From Rhodococcus jostii NBRC 16295 (lineage in GTDB: Bacteria > Actinomycetota > Actinomycetes > Mycobacteriales > Mycobacteriaceae): a stretch of DNA of 64,000 bases. The number at the start of each line of letters is the position of its first letter. Within the stretch, counting starts at the first letter, position 1. Location of the stretch: contig NZ_BCWY01000033.1 in NCBI RefSeq assembly GCF_001894825.1, forward strand, positions 1 to 64,000, written 5' to 3'. A program made the position numbers and the translations under genes. Under the pieces are notes generated by a model, which was given only the letters and a program-made list of their open reading frames with translations, made no database searches and was not told the origin of the DNA. Of the stretch, positions 8,425 through 17,349 are shown one piece after another.

Positions 8425-8446
8425 ACAGGAAAGAAACGGAGCATCC

Positions 8447-8848
8447 ATGACTACGCCGGAACAGAACATCGACTTGGCCGACAACTTCGCAAAGGTCTTC
8501 TCCACGGGCGACGTGGAGCAGATTCTCGACACTCTCCATCCCGAGGCGACCTACTGGGTCTCGGGACGGATCGATGGGATGTCGGGCAGCTATGACAAGG
8601 AAGGTCTCGGCGCGTTGCTCGGCGGGGTCACCTCCGTGTACGAGAACGGCGCGCTCGAAATCACCCCTACTTCGGCAATCGCGCAAGGCGACAAGGTGGC
8701 TGTCGAGGCGACGTCGTACGCGAAGTTGAAGAACGGCAAGGTCTATCAGAACGCGTACCACTTCCTGTTCGAGTTTCGCGACGGCAAGATCCTGTCCGTC
8801 AAGGAGTACATGGATACCCAGCACGCATACGACATCTTCTATGCCTGA
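8447..8848 (+). CDS. SnoaL/NTF2-like protein
   Basis: 133 aa protein with an NTF2/SnoaL-like pattern: an N-terminal helix (NIDLADNFAKVFSTGDVEQI), LHPEATYWVSG, then beta-strands ending in FLFEFRDGKILSVKEYMDT. Members of this fold act as cyclases, hydrolases, isomerases or ligand-binding partners. The catalytic class cannot be decided here. ATG 8447 has GGAG 5 bases upstream, and the longer open frame from 8339 has no such site. It starts the plus-strand set SnoaL, LLM, SDR (gaps of 59 and 26 bases), probably one operon. Confidence 0.75.
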   Translation: MTTPEQNIDLADNFAKVFSTGDVEQILDTLHPEATYWVSGRIDGMSGSYDKEGLGALLGGVTSVYENGALEITPTSAIAQGDKVAVEATSYAKLKNGKVYQNAYHFLFEFRDGKILSVKEYMDTQHAYDIFYA

Positions 8849-8907
8849 CAAGGGGTTTCGTACCGCACTGGGTAATCGACCACAAGTTAGTTGAAAGGCA
8901 GTTCACG

Positions 8908-10023
8908 ATGGCAATGGAAACCGGACTCATCGTCCACCCGTACATGCGCCCTGAGCGGACCGCGCGCCAGACATTCGACTGGTGCGTACAGCAGGCCGTC
9001 GAGGCCGATAAGATCGGCTTCGACTCGATCATGTTCTCCGAACACGCTTCACAGCGTTGGGAGAACATCCCCAACCCGGAGCTGATTATCGCAGCAGCCG
9101 CACGCCAGACCGAGCGGATCAAGTTCGCGCCGATGGCTCACATCCTTCCCCATCACAATCCGGCGAAGCTCGCGATCATGGTCGGCTGGCTCTCGCAGAT
9201 CCTCGAGGGTCGGTATTTCCTCGGCGTCGGTGCGGGTGCGTACCCGCAGTCCACGTACATCCACGGCATCAAGAACGGTGACGACACGCAATTCACCAAC
9301 GAGATGGTCCGCGAATCGCTCGAGATCATGGAGAAGATCTGGAAGCGTGAACCGTTCTTCTACGAGGGACGTTTTTGGAATGCGGGCTACCCCGAAGAGT
9401 TGCACGGCGAAGAGGGCGACGACCAGCACATGCTCGCGGACCTCAGCCCGTGGGGTGGTGCACCGGAGATCGCGGTGACCGGATTCAGTGCCAAGTCGCC
9501 GTCGATGAAGTTTGCGGGCGAGCGCGGATTCCGACCGATGTCGATCTTCTCCGGTCTGGACGCTCTGAAGACGCACTGGGAGACCTACTCTACGGCTGCG
9601 GAGGCCAATGGGCACGTCGCGGATCGCGCGCGCTATCACGTGTCCCAGACAGTGTTCGTCGCCGACACGGACAAAGAGGCGAAGCGGCTCGTGATGGAGG
9701 GGCCTATCGGATACTGCTTCGAGCGCTACCTCATTCCCATCTGGTGGCGGTTCGGGATGATGGATGGATTCATCAAGGACGCCGGCGCGGACAGGGCCGA
9801 CGTCGACCTCGAGTGGGTTGTCGACAACGTGTTCTGTGTGGGCTCACCGGACACCGTGGTGGACAAGATCAATACTTTGTTCGAGGCCAGCGGCGGTTGG
9901 GGCACCCTGCAGGTCGAATCGCACGACTACTACGACGATCCCGCGCCCTGGTTCAATTCGCTGGCCATGATCCAGAAGGAAGTGGCCCCCAAGATCTCGC
10001 TTCCTGTGTCGGTGACGTCGTAG
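8908..10023 (+). CDS. LLM-class flavin-dependent oxidoreductase (copy B)
   Basis: 371 aa LLM oxidoreductase starting MAMETGLIVHPYMRPE, with AAAGG-like ribosome-site sequence 10-15 bases upstream. It shares ENIPNPEL, FAPMAHI, the GRYFLGVGAGAY block and a C-terminal CVGSPDTVVDKI with copy A (22-1188). The two are diverged paralogs flanking the island and may act as partners or on successive intermediates. It is followed 26 bases later by an SDR dehydrogenase. No separate flavin reductase gene is visible in the island, so reduced flavin must come from elsewhere or from an unrecognised partner. Confidence 0.85.
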   Translation: MAMETGLIVHPYMRPERTARQTFDWCVQQAVEADKIGFDSIMFSEHASQRWENIPNPELIIAAAARQTERIKFAPMAHILPHHNPAKLAIMVGWLSQILEGRYFLGVGAGAYPQSTYIHGIKNGDDTQFTNEMVRESLEIMEKIWKREPFFYEGRFWNAGYPEELHGEEGDDQHMLADLSPWGGAPEIAVTGFSAKSPSMKFAGERGFRPMSIFSGLDALKTHWETYSTAAEANGHVADRARYHVSQTVFVADTDKEAKRLVMEGPIGYCFERYLIPIWWRFGMMDGFIKDAGADRADVDLEWVVDNVFCVGSPDTVVDKINTLFEASGGWGTLQVESHDYYDDPAPWFNSLAMIQKEVAPKISLPVSVTS

Positions 10024-10049
10024 TACTCGGATCGAACGAAGGGACAGAA

Positions 10050-10799
10050 ATGACAAAGCGGTTGGAGGGCAAAGTGGCCCTCATCACCGGCGCATCTCGG
10101 GGCATGGGCGAGTCGCACGCGAAGGCGTTCGTCGAACACGGGGCGAAGGTCGTACTGGCGGATGTGACGGACCACGCAGGGGAGTTGCTCGCCAAGGAAT
10201 TGGGTTCGAATGCACTATTCGTGCATCACGACGTCACGCAACTCGATTCATGGACAAATGCCGTCGAACAGAGTGTGAAGGCGTTCGGCGAGATCAACGT
10301 GCTGGTGAACAATGCAGGGGTTCTCGGCCCGCTGGCCACGACGGCAGAGCTCACCGAGGACGACTACCGGAAGGTGTGCAGTATCAACCAGGACGGTGTG
10401 TTCTTCGGGATGAAAGCCGTTCTGCCCTCCATGGAACGAGCCGGTATCGGCTCCATCGTCAACATCTCGTCGATCGCCGGCATGGCCGCGAACTACGGGT
10501 TCCCCAGTTTGGCGTACGTCGCAAGCAAGTTCGCGGTCCGCGGCATGACGAAAGCGACAGCCGTCGAATACGGACCCAAGAACATTCGCGTCAATTCCGT
10601 GCACCCTGGGTTCATCCAGACTCCGATGATGGTGGAGGCCACCAACGAAGAGGGCGGCGACGCCTTGGCTCAGATTCCCCTCGGTCGCATCGCAGATCCG
10701 CAGGAGGTGTCCAACCTCGTTCTGTTCCTCGCGTCGGACGAATCCTCCTACATCACCGGATCGGAGCACCTGGTCGACGCAGGCATGCTCGCTCAGTAG
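10050..10799 (+). CDS. Short-chain dehydrogenase/reductase (SDR)
   Basis: 249 aa classical SDR, NAD(P)-dependent oxidoreductase of alcohols or ketones. The cofactor motif TGASRGMGES is at about residues 13-22, NNAGV at about 87, and the catalytic Ser with Y-x-x-x-K (AYVASKFA) at about 150-160. The C-terminal segment EHLVDAGMLAQ is typical of the family. The ribosome site AAGGGA lies 7 bases before ATG 10050. The longer open frame through the LLM gene is a shadow. It is the last gene of the SnoaL-LLM-SDR set and is followed by a strong hairpin. Confidence 0.9.
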   Translation: MTKRLEGKVALITGASRGMGESHAKAFVEHGAKVVLADVTDHAGELLAKELGSNALFVHHDVTQLDSWTNAVEQSVKAFGEINVLVNNAGVLGPLATTAELTEDDYRKVCSINQDGVFFGMKAVLPSMERAGIGSIVNISSIAGMAANYGFPSLAYVASKFAVRGMTKATAVEYGPKNIRVNSVHPGFIQTPMMVEATNEEGGDALAQIPLGRIADPQEVSNLVLFLASDESSYITGSEHLVDAGMLAQ

Positions 10800-10811
10800 G
10801 TGCTGAGCCCA

Positions 10812-10848
10812 AGGTTGTGGAAGGTCTTCAACGGACCTTCCACAACCT
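10812..10848 (+). terminator. Strong hairpin after the SDR gene
   Basis: The perfect 15-base arms AGGTTGTGGAAGGTC (10812-10826) and its complement (10834-10848) flank a 7-base loop, 12 bases after the SDR stop. There is no T-run. It is also downstream of the convergent MFS gene that ends at 10927, so it may serve both strands. Confidence 0.75.
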
Positions 10849-10926
10849 GGTGGCAATCGGATGGTGTTGTTCGGCAACCGATTCGGCGGTCACGTGAGGT
10901 TCGGTGAATCCTCGTCCAGGGTCTGG

Positions 10927-12735
10927 TCAGTTCGTCCGGTCGTGGACGAGTTCGCTCGGGCCGATTCCGGCCTCACCGGCGATTCCGGCGAGTTCCGCGC
11001 CGACCGATTCGTGCGGTTCGTCGGCCGTGGGCTTCTTCTGCGGTCCCGTGAGCAGTGAGGCGATCCCGCCGATCACGCACGCGACGATCGCGAAGGCGAA
11101 CGCCATGGCGAGGCCGTCGGCGAACGGACCCGAGATCAGCTGGGGGAAGAAGTCGAGGCCGGTCAGGTGCGCCTGCTGCTGCTCGGTGAGCGAGGACAGT
11201 TGCGGTCCGAGCAGTTCCTTGATCGGGTTGACGCCGAGGAACGCAGCGAACAGCACGGCGACGGTGGGCAGATTCGCGATCTGGGTCGCCTGCGCCGCGG
11301 GAACCCCGTTCGCCATCAGTCCGTCGCTCATCGCCGTCGGCAGGTGGGTGCTCAAGCCGGCGATCATCAGGCTGAAGAAGAACCCGATCGACAGCACCAT
11401 CGCCGCGTTCTGGAACGTCGTCATCATGCCCGCGCCCACGCCGCGCGCGTTCGCGGGCAGGCTGTTCATCACCTCGGCGCGGTTGGGTGCCGAGAACATG
11501 CCCATGCCGATGCCGTTGATCAACAGTGTCACGGCGAATGCCCAGTAGTGGAAGTTCACCGGGAGCGCGATCAACAAACCGAACGTGCCCGCGGTGATGA
11601 ACATGCCGGTGCTCGTGAACCACTTGGTGCCGAACCTGTCGGAGATCACACCGGACACCGGTGCCGACAGCAGGAATCCGACGGTCATCGGGAGCATGTA
11701 GATGCCCGCCCACAGCGGGGTGCGGCTGTAGTCGTAGCCGTGCTGCGGCAGCCAGATGCCCTGGAGCCAGATGATGAGGATGAACTGCAGACCGCCGCGG
11801 CCCAGTGACGCGACCAGGTTGGCGATGTTGCCCCAGGTGAACGACTTGATCTGGAACAGGTGCAGGTTGAACAGGGGATTCGCGACCTTGGTCTCAATGA
11901 CGCAGAAGGCCGCGAGGACGGCGAGACCGCCGATGAGGCATGTCAGCACCATCGGGCTGCCCCATCCCATCGACGAGGACCCGTAGGGCTGGATGCCGTA
12001 GGTGATGCCGACGAGGACGGCGATCAGTCCGACGGCGAACGTGATGTTGCCCCACCAGTCGATGTCGGCGTGCTGGCGGACGCCGGTGTCGTGGAGTTTC
12101 AGGTACGCCCAGATGGTGCCGACCACGCCGAAGGGAACCGAGACGAGGAAGATCAGATTCCAGTGGATCGGCGCGAGGATGCCACCGATGAGCAGGCCGA
12201 GGAACGACCCGGCGATCGCGGCGACGCCGTTGATGCCGAGCGCGAGCCCGCGCTGATCGGCGGGAAAGGCGTCGGTGAGGATGGCCGACGAGTTCGCCAT
12301 CAGGAAGGCTCCGCCCACGCCCTGCACGACGCGCCACCCGATGAGCCACAGTGCCGCCTCGGAGCCGTCGAACCAGGTCACCGCCAGGAAGATCGAGGCG
12401 ATCGTGAACACCGCGAAGCCCATGTTGTACATCCGGGCCCGGCCGTACATGTCGCCGAGGCGTCCGAAGCTCACCACCAGGACCGCGGTGACGACGAGGA
12501 AGCCCATCATCATCCACAGCAGGTAGCTGGTGTTGCCGGGCTCGAGCGGGTTGAGGTGGATGCCCTTGAAGATGTCGGGGAGTGCGATCAGCACGATGGA
12601 CGAGTTGATCGTCGCGACCAGCATGCCGAGCGTGGTGTTCGACAGCGCAATCCACTTGTAGTGGGGGCCGAGTTCGTCGAGCGTCCGGGGGCCGTCACCG
12701 GTCGAAACGGGGGGTTCCTGCGTGTGCGAGACCAA
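10927..12735 (-). CDS. DHA2-type MFS exporter (14-TM)
   Basis: 602 aa major facilitator of the DHA2 drug:H+ antiporter type with about 14 hydrophobic segments. The family motifs are LVVSFGRLGDMYGRARMYN (motif A region) and WRVVQGVGGAFLMANS (motif C-like region before TM5). The start is TTG 12735, preceded by GAGAGGTG at about 7 bases. The nearby ATG at 12760 is out of frame. It probably exports a substrate or product of the neighbouring oxidative pathway (inference from position). The cytoplasmic C-terminus is acidic and has no recognisable domain. Confidence 0.85.
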   Translation of the reverse strand: MVSHTQEPPVSTGDGPRTLDELGPHYKWIALSNTTLGMLVATINSSIVLIALPDIFKGIHLNPLEPGNTSYLLWMMMGFLVVTAVLVVSFGRLGDMYGRARMYNMGFAVFTIASIFLAVTWFDGSEAALWLIGWRVVQGVGGAFLMANSSAILTDAFPADQRGLALGINGVAAIAGSFLGLLIGGILAPIHWNLIFLVSVPFGVVGTIWAYLKLHDTGVRQHADIDWWGNITFAVGLIAVLVGITYGIQPYGSSSMGWGSPMVLTCLIGGLAVLAAFCVIETKVANPLFNLHLFQIKSFTWGNIANLVASLGRGGLQFILIIWLQGIWLPQHGYDYSRTPLWAGIYMLPMTVGFLLSAPVSGVISDRFGTKWFTSTGMFITAGTFGLLIALPVNFHYWAFAVTLLINGIGMGMFSAPNRAEVMNSLPANARGVGAGMMTTFQNAAMVLSIGFFFSLMIAGLSTHLPTAMSDGLMANGVPAAQATQIANLPTVAVLFAAFLGVNPIKELLGPQLSSLTEQQQAHLTGLDFFPQLISGPFADGLAMAFAFAIVACVIGGIASLLTGPQKKPTADEPHESVGAELAGIAGEAGIGPSELVHDRTN

Positions 12736-13086
12736 GGAATTTCACCTCTCGGGTTTTCATAGTTTTCAAAAGTAAGTAATCGGAAAGCAAAGTGTTCTGT
12801 TGTCGCGTGTTCTGTGTGGTGGGGCATTCGGCCGACCGCGGCATCCCCTAATCGGAAATGCCCGGTTTGTCCGTTATGTCGCTGTCGCTCAATCGGTTCC
12901 GTCGAGCGTGGTCGATCAGGTTTGTCATGATACGGCGTCTCGATCAGTGCCGCAGCGCTGCGTCGCGGGGGCCGATCGGGGGACATCCGCTTCATCCCAT
13001 TTTAGGCCCGATCGGGGGACAGGTGCCGCGCCCGGCTCGCGAAAGGATGGTGTACATCGGGTTGGACCACGAGCAGGAAAAGGGCG
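12736..13086. other. Non-coding stretch between the MFS gene and 13087
   Basis: No convincing gene lies here. It holds the leader of the MFS gene on the minus strand and a direct repeat at 12972-13021. A 12-base TAAGTAATCGGA at 12773-12784 recurs exactly at 14043-14054. Both copies lie upstream of minus-strand genes (38 and 71 bases before the starts), so a shared weak control element is possible. Confidence 0.4.
12972..13021 (+). repeat. 14-base direct repeat upstream of 13087
   Basis: CCGATCGGGGGACA occurs at 12972-12985 and again at 13008-13021, exactly 36 bases apart (start to start). The spacing keeps both copies near the same DNA face within about half a turn. It could be an operator pair for the gene at 13087 or a chance GC-rich duplication. 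Confidence 0.5.
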
Positions 13087-13485
13087 ATGTCGACAATTGC
13101 AAGTACCGGACTGGCGGAGTTGGCATCCGAGTGGTGTACCGAGGCGGAGATTCAGGTGCAGCCGACCGCGGTCGCCGGCGGACGGAACGCGACGCGGAGT
13201 GTGTTGTTCATCGGCAACCCGTCCACCGTCACCGAGGTGACGCACTGGGCCGCCGTCAGGCACTGGACGGTGGAGCAGGGGCTGAAGCCGGTCCGTGACT
13301 TCGGCGTCGACGTGCTGTGCGCGATCGTCACCGAAGCCGTAGTCCACGGGACCTGTTCCGGTTCGGACGCAGCTGTCGTGGACCGCGTGCACGCCTGCGG
13401 ACTGGAGTGCATCCCCGTCTACGACATCGAGCCGTGGGGAACGGACCGGTTGTCCGGGGTGCTTGGGCCTACGTCGGCTCCGTGA
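13087..13485 (+). CDS. Unknown small protein, possibly BRCT-like fold
   Basis: 132 aa, starting MSTIASTGLAELASEW, with AAAAGGG 4-5 bases before the ATG. The strand-helix alternation (SVLFIGNPSTVTEVTHWAAV, LKPVRDFGVDVLCAIVTEAV, GLECIPVYDIEPWG) is like a BRCT or Rossmann-type nucleotide-binding fold, but no family was recognised with certainty. No signal peptide or membrane segment is visible. The 3' end overlaps the convergent gene at 13469-13972 by 17 bases. Confidence 0.55.
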   Translation: MSTIASTGLAELASEWCTEAEIQVQPTAVAGGRNATRSVLFIGNPSTVTEVTHWAAVRHWTVEQGLKPVRDFGVDVLCAIVTEAVVHGTCSGSDAAVVDRVHACGLECIPVYDIEPWGTDRLSGVLGPTSAP

Positions 13486-13972
13486 GTGCGCGTTGCGCCG
13501 CCGGCCAGAACTCGAATCCTGCGGTCATCAGTCCGCCGAGTCCGATGATGATCACCGCGGCGTCGACGCTCGTCCGCCCCTCCTTCGCCCAGTAGACGTC
13601 TTCGAGGTCGAGCAGCAACGCCAGTTCGTCGACGATGAGCGCGGTGCCGACGCCGTAGGAGACGGGCACCGTCGGATGGCGGCGTTGCTTCTCGGAGCCG
13701 CGCACCGCGACGGCCCCCACCCCTGCCAGCGCGGCGATCCCGAGGTTGTAATGGTGGAAATGGCGGCCGTGGAGACTCAACCCGCCACCGGCCGGCCCGT
13801 GCCCACGCCTGATCCAGTGCGTCAACGCCCGCACCCCCGCGAACGTCAGCGTGAACGCCGCCCACGACGCCACCGCCGACTGCTCACTCGGATCGAGCTT
13901 CCTCCGCCACGCCGCACGCAGCCGGCGCCAGCGACTGCGGTGGGGAGCATTTGCGAGTTGGCGAGTGGTCAC
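13469..13972 (-). CDS. Small integral membrane protein of unknown function
   Basis: 167 aa protein with a basic N-terminus (RSRWRRLRAAWRRKL), then hydrophobic stretches at about residues 34-50, 77-92, 105-122 and 136-155 in positive-inside order. The segment HGRHFHHYNLG in the first loop is histidine-rich and could bind metal. The start is GTG 13972, as no in-frame ATG lies near, and the ribosome site is weak. No family was recognised. Confidence 0.65.
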   Translation of the reverse strand: MTTRQLANAPHRSRWRRLRAAWRRKLDPSEQSAVASWAAFTLTFAGVRALTHWIRRGHGPAGGGLSLHGRHFHHYNLGIAALAGVGAVAVRGSEKQRRHPTVPVSYGVGTALIVDELALLLDLEDVYWAKEGRTSVDAAVIIIGLGGLMTAGFEFWPAAQRALTEPT

Positions 13973-14733
13973 GGCGTCAATCGTGCCACTGACTCGGGTG
14001 GTCTATCTGGAATTCGGTCGCAGAGCGACGGATAGGCCGCGATAAGTAATCGGAATTGAAACACCGTTCCCAGGCAAGCGTTTCTAACTCTGCCCGCCCC
14101 CACGTCGGAGGGCGGGCATCTCCTCGCTACGAATTGACGCTGCCGAAATTCAGCGCGTGCACCAGTTCGGAGCCGAACGAGAAAAGCATTCCCCAAGGGG
14201 TATTCCAAATACGGTCCGTGTCCACGTGAACACTCTGTCTGTTGGTTGTGATGGTTCGGCGCCGATCGTAGAGCGGCCTATCAGGCGCTTACGCGGTGGC
14301 GCCTCAGGATCATTCACGCAAATGACAGGAGACGGCCAGCGGTAGCGGGGCGGTTGGCGTGCCAGGGATCGCCGCATTGGGCTACGTGACGGCTGCACGG
14401 AGATGCCATCTTGACCTGACTCTCGAGTAGAGTTCGCCCAAAATACCGGAACTTCTTTCAGGGCGCCAGGACCTTAGTCCCTATCCACGGCGCCCTACGT
14501 GGTGTACATCGTGTCATTCATTCGATCTACAGCCCCATGACCTGCACAGGAACCTGTTCTCGCCGTTCGAATCTCGCGTCTGTGACTCTCGCCACTCCGG
14601 TTGTAACGAAGTTGGTTGAAGGTGCGATCATCATCCCGGCAGCAAAACAGGGGGGCGGTTGTCAGTCACCGCCAACAGTCGCAAGACAAGAGCGCTTGCC
14701 GGCTTATTGGTTCTCAGGTGGAAGGCAACGAAT
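13973..14733. other. Long non-coding leader before the polysaccharide locus
   Basis: No credible gene was found in about 760 bases. It contains a stem-loop TGCCCGCCC (14091-14099)/complement (14110-14118), the repeat TAAGTAATCGGA at 14043-14054, and the nested hairpin at 14460-14496. The length suggests a regulated promoter with a long 5' untranslated region for the polysaccharide operon starting at 14734. Confidence 0.5.
14460..14496 (+). promoter_or_regulatory. Nested hairpin with DosR-like palindrome
   Basis: The outer arms AGGGCGCC (14460-14467) and GGCGCCCT (14489-14496) enclose an inner stem GGAC/GTCC. The inner block AGGACCTTAGTCCC (14468-14481) matches the DosR core GGGACTWWAGTCCC at 12 of 14 positions. 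It could be an RNA structure in the leader or a response-regulator operator. Confidence 0.35.
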
Positions 14734-16254
14734 GTGACCGCATTCGATGTTCCGCTCGGCCCTGCATCGGGTGCGCCGGGCGCGACAACGGTCTCTTCGG
14801 AGACGGGACGACTCGGGAGTCGTCGAGAGTGGCAGGCGGCGTACATCCGACGACTGCTCATCTCCGACACCCTGGTGGTGATCGCTGCTGTCGCGCTGGC
14901 CCAGTGGATTCGATTCGGCGACAGTGGTGTTCTGACGACAGGCGAAGCAATCCATAGTCTGAGCTACACGCTGGTGTCGGCTCTGCTCGTTGTCGCGTGG
15001 CTGGTGACGTTGGTGATTTTCCGGACCCGCACGATCCGGGTCATCGGTAGCGGACCCGACGAGTACCGCCGGATATTCGTATCGACTGTGCGTCTCTTCG
15101 GATTCATTGCGATCCTGGCGCTCCTTTTCAGGCTCGACCTGGCACGCCTCTACTTGGCAATCGCGTTCCCGGTGGGCTTGATTGCCCTGATGGTGAACCG
15201 CTGGGTGTGGCGCCAGGTGATCACGCGCAAGCGTTCGCGCGGAGAGTTTCAGACGTCCGTCCTGGTTGTCGGTGGGGAACGTTCGGTGCGGAATCTCGCC
15301 GAATCGTTCGCCCGCGGCACCGCTGACGGTTACCGGGTTGTCGGCGTCTGCATCCCAGGGCATACCGGTACGCACGGCGACAAGATCACTGTGAACGGGC
15401 GGGAGATCCCAGTGCTCGGGGATGAGCAGGACGTGGTTGAGTCGCTGGAGTTCTGCCAGGCCGACACAGTGGCTGTTACGGCAACCGAGCACCTCGGTCA
15501 CGACGGAATGCGGGACCTGGCGTGGGCGCTAGAGCCCCACCATGTCGACCTCGTGGTCGCCCCTGGGATGATGGATGTCTCGGGCCCTCGGCTCTCAATG
15601 CGACCCGTTGCCGGCCTTCCGCTGATCCATGTGGAGAAGCCGCAGTACCACGGTGCACAGCGGTTCTCGAAGCTGTCCTTCGACTTCGTGTTCGCGACAC
15701 TTGCGCTAATCATGATCAGCCCGGTCTTGTTGGCGGTCGCAATCGCAATCAAGCTGACTAGTAGAGGTCCCGTCTTCTACAAGTCGGAGCGGATGGGCTT
15801 GGACGGCAGGCCGTTCCCGATGCTCAAGTTCCGCAGCATGGTGGTGGACGCCGACAAGCAGGTGGCCTCGCTGATGAAGGCGAACGAGGGCGCCGGCGTG
15901 CTGTTCAAGATGCGTGAAGACCCACGGGTGACGAAGGTCGGCCGCTTCATGCGCAAGTTCAGCATCGACGAGCTGCCCCAGTTCATCAACGTCCTGCGTC
16001 GCGAGATGAGTGTGGTCGGTCCTCGACCGCCGCTGCGCCGCGAAGTCGAAGCCTACGACGGCACGGTTCGGCGCCGGCTGCTTGTGAAGCCCGGCGTTAC
16101 GGGACTGTGGCAGGTGAGTGGGCGGTCCGATCTGTCGTGGGAAGAGACTGTGCGGCTGGACCTCTCGTACGTGGAGAACTGGTCGATGATGGGGGATCTC
16201 CTCATCATTGGCAAGACCGTGAGGGCGGTGATCGCAGGTGAAGGTGCGTACTGA
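14734..16254 (+). CDS. Polyprenyl-phosphate sugar-1-phosphate transferase (priming glycosyltransferase)
   Basis: 506 aa WbaP/CpsE-type enzyme that starts repeat-unit synthesis by moving a sugar-phosphate from a nucleotide sugar to undecaprenyl (or decaprenyl) phosphate. The N-terminal half has several membrane segments (residues about 50-150) and a nucleotide-binding-like domain with VLVVGGERSVRNLAESF. The C-terminal catalytic domain has FVFATLALIMISPVLLAV, GPVFYKSERMG, FPMLKFRSM, DELPQFINVLRREMSVVGPR and KPGVTGLWQVSGRSD. GTG 14734 follows GGAAGG. Longer starts are possible. It is probably the first gene of the polysaccharide operon. Confidence 0.9.
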   Translation: MTAFDVPLGPASGAPGATTVSSETGRLGSRREWQAAYIRRLLISDTLVVIAAVALAQWIRFGDSGVLTTGEAIHSLSYTLVSALLVVAWLVTLVIFRTRTIRVIGSGPDEYRRIFVSTVRLFGFIAILALLFRLDLARLYLAIAFPVGLIALMVNRWVWRQVITRKRSRGEFQTSVLVVGGERSVRNLAESFARGTADGYRVVGVCIPGHTGTHGDKITVNGREIPVLGDEQDVVESLEFCQADTVAVTATEHLGHDGMRDLAWALEPHHVDLVVAPGMMDVSGPRLSMRPVAGLPLIHVEKPQYHGAQRFSKLSFDFVFATLALIMISPVLLAVAIAIKLTSRGPVFYKSERMGLDGRPFPMLKFRSMVVDADKQVASLMKANEGAGVLFKMREDPRVTKVGRFMRKFSIDELPQFINVLRREMSVVGPRPPLRREVEAYDGTVRRRLLVKPGVTGLWQVSGRSDLSWEETVRLDLSYVENWSMMGDLLIIGKTVRAVIAGEGAY

Positions 16255-16509
16255 AGCGACAGTGATGCGATCGGATCGTCCGAAGTCGGTCGGCTTCAGG
16301 GTGTGCCAAAGTTGCCAGACCGTTGATGCTCTGCAGTACCTGGTCCACCCATGAAATCGGATTTACTTGCCGGTTCGGTGCCTATCGATCTCAAGGTCGC
16401 TGGGATGGACATGGGGCTGGGAACCGGTGATCGGTCGATAAGAATCAAATTCGAAATAGCAGGCCCATTCGAGATTCACGCAATGGCCAGGGCGTAGGGG
16501 ATTAGCGAT

Positions 16510-17292
16510 ATGATCGGGAAATTTCTACGATCACCTGACACAACGCGCGACTTGCGGAACGTCGGGTTCTGGGTATTCATCATTGTATGCGTTGGCGCGG
16601 GGATCGGGATGTATTGGCTTTCGACAACACGGACAGCAGTGGTCCGTGAAGTGCACCCCGGCTCGCCGATACCAACGAAGGTAATTTCGCCTGCGAAGAC
16701 CGTTGATCTTGGCTCCGTCAAAAGCATTCTTTTCATGGGTGATTCGTGGTTCGAAGAACAAGCCAGCACGCCCTCCGTTGAAGGGTTCATGAACATAGTC
16801 GCACAGCAGCTGGGTGTTCAATCAAAGGCGTACGGCTTTGGCTCAGCCGGGTTTCACGACCCTGGGATAGACAATCGTGGAAACTTCGAGAGTCGATTTC
16901 TCGTCGAAGATTCAAAAATCGCCCCGGATTTGGTGCTTCTCGGCGGGGGAATCCATGACGTCATGGAACCGTCCAGAAACGTATACTACTCCTTCGCTTC
17001 GCTAGTAGACGCGGTGCACACTAGGTTCCCTGCCGCGCAGATCGCCTTGATCGGGCCAGCTCCGGCAACTGAAGAAATGTTCTCAAGTCTATTAACGCTG
17101 GATTACACACTGCGCAGTGCCGCTGCGGATTCGGGAGTGGTCTATATCAGTCCACTGACAGAAGGATGGATCCGGGTTGAGAATTTACCCGACTATGTCA
17201 TGAGCGTGGAAGGATTGCCTTCTCTTAATGACAAGGGAAAGGAATATTTCGCCCGAAAGTTAGCCGATGCATTGCGGCACCCTTCAGAATAG
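16510..17292 (+). CDS. Membrane-anchored SGNH/GDSL-like protein
   Basis: 260 aa protein with one N-terminal membrane anchor (residues about 17-35) and an extracellular SGNH-like domain. Block I is ILFMGDSWFEEQ, with the serine at about 78 and W in place of L. The block III region is LLGGGIHDV. The block V Asp-x-x-His is not seen where expected: the sequence near 240-250 is GLPSLNDKGKEYFA. It may therefore be a non-catalytic or altered member. Codon use and base composition become AT-rich from here. In this context it could edit or bind O-acyl groups on the polymer. Upstream 16255-16509 holds no gene. Confidence 0.65.
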   Translation: MIGKFLRSPDTTRDLRNVGFWVFIIVCVGAGIGMYWLSTTRTAVVREVHPGSPIPTKVISPAKTVDLGSVKSILFMGDSWFEEQASTPSVEGFMNIVAQQLGVQSKAYGFGSAGFHDPGIDNRGNFESRFLVEDSKIAPDLVLLGGGIHDVMEPSRNVYYSFASLVDAVHTRFPAAQIALIGPAPATEEMFSSLLTLDYTLRSAAADSGVVYISPLTEGWIRVENLPDYVMSVEGLPSLNDKGKEYFARKLADALRHPSE

Positions 17293-17349
17293 TAATGCGG
17301 AAATGCACTATATAAGCCATTGTCATTCTAGCAGAGGGAGCGTTCTGTC

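Noticed and set aside
9375-10049. Extension of the SDR frame into the LLM gene
   Set aside because: It is out of frame with the LLM gene, and the SDR cofactor motif and ribosome site place the start at 10050.
14091-14118. Hairpin TGCCCGCCC/GGGCGGGCA as a terminator
   Set aside because: No plus-strand gene ends just upstream, and on the minus strand it is upstream of a gene. It is left as part of the leader description.
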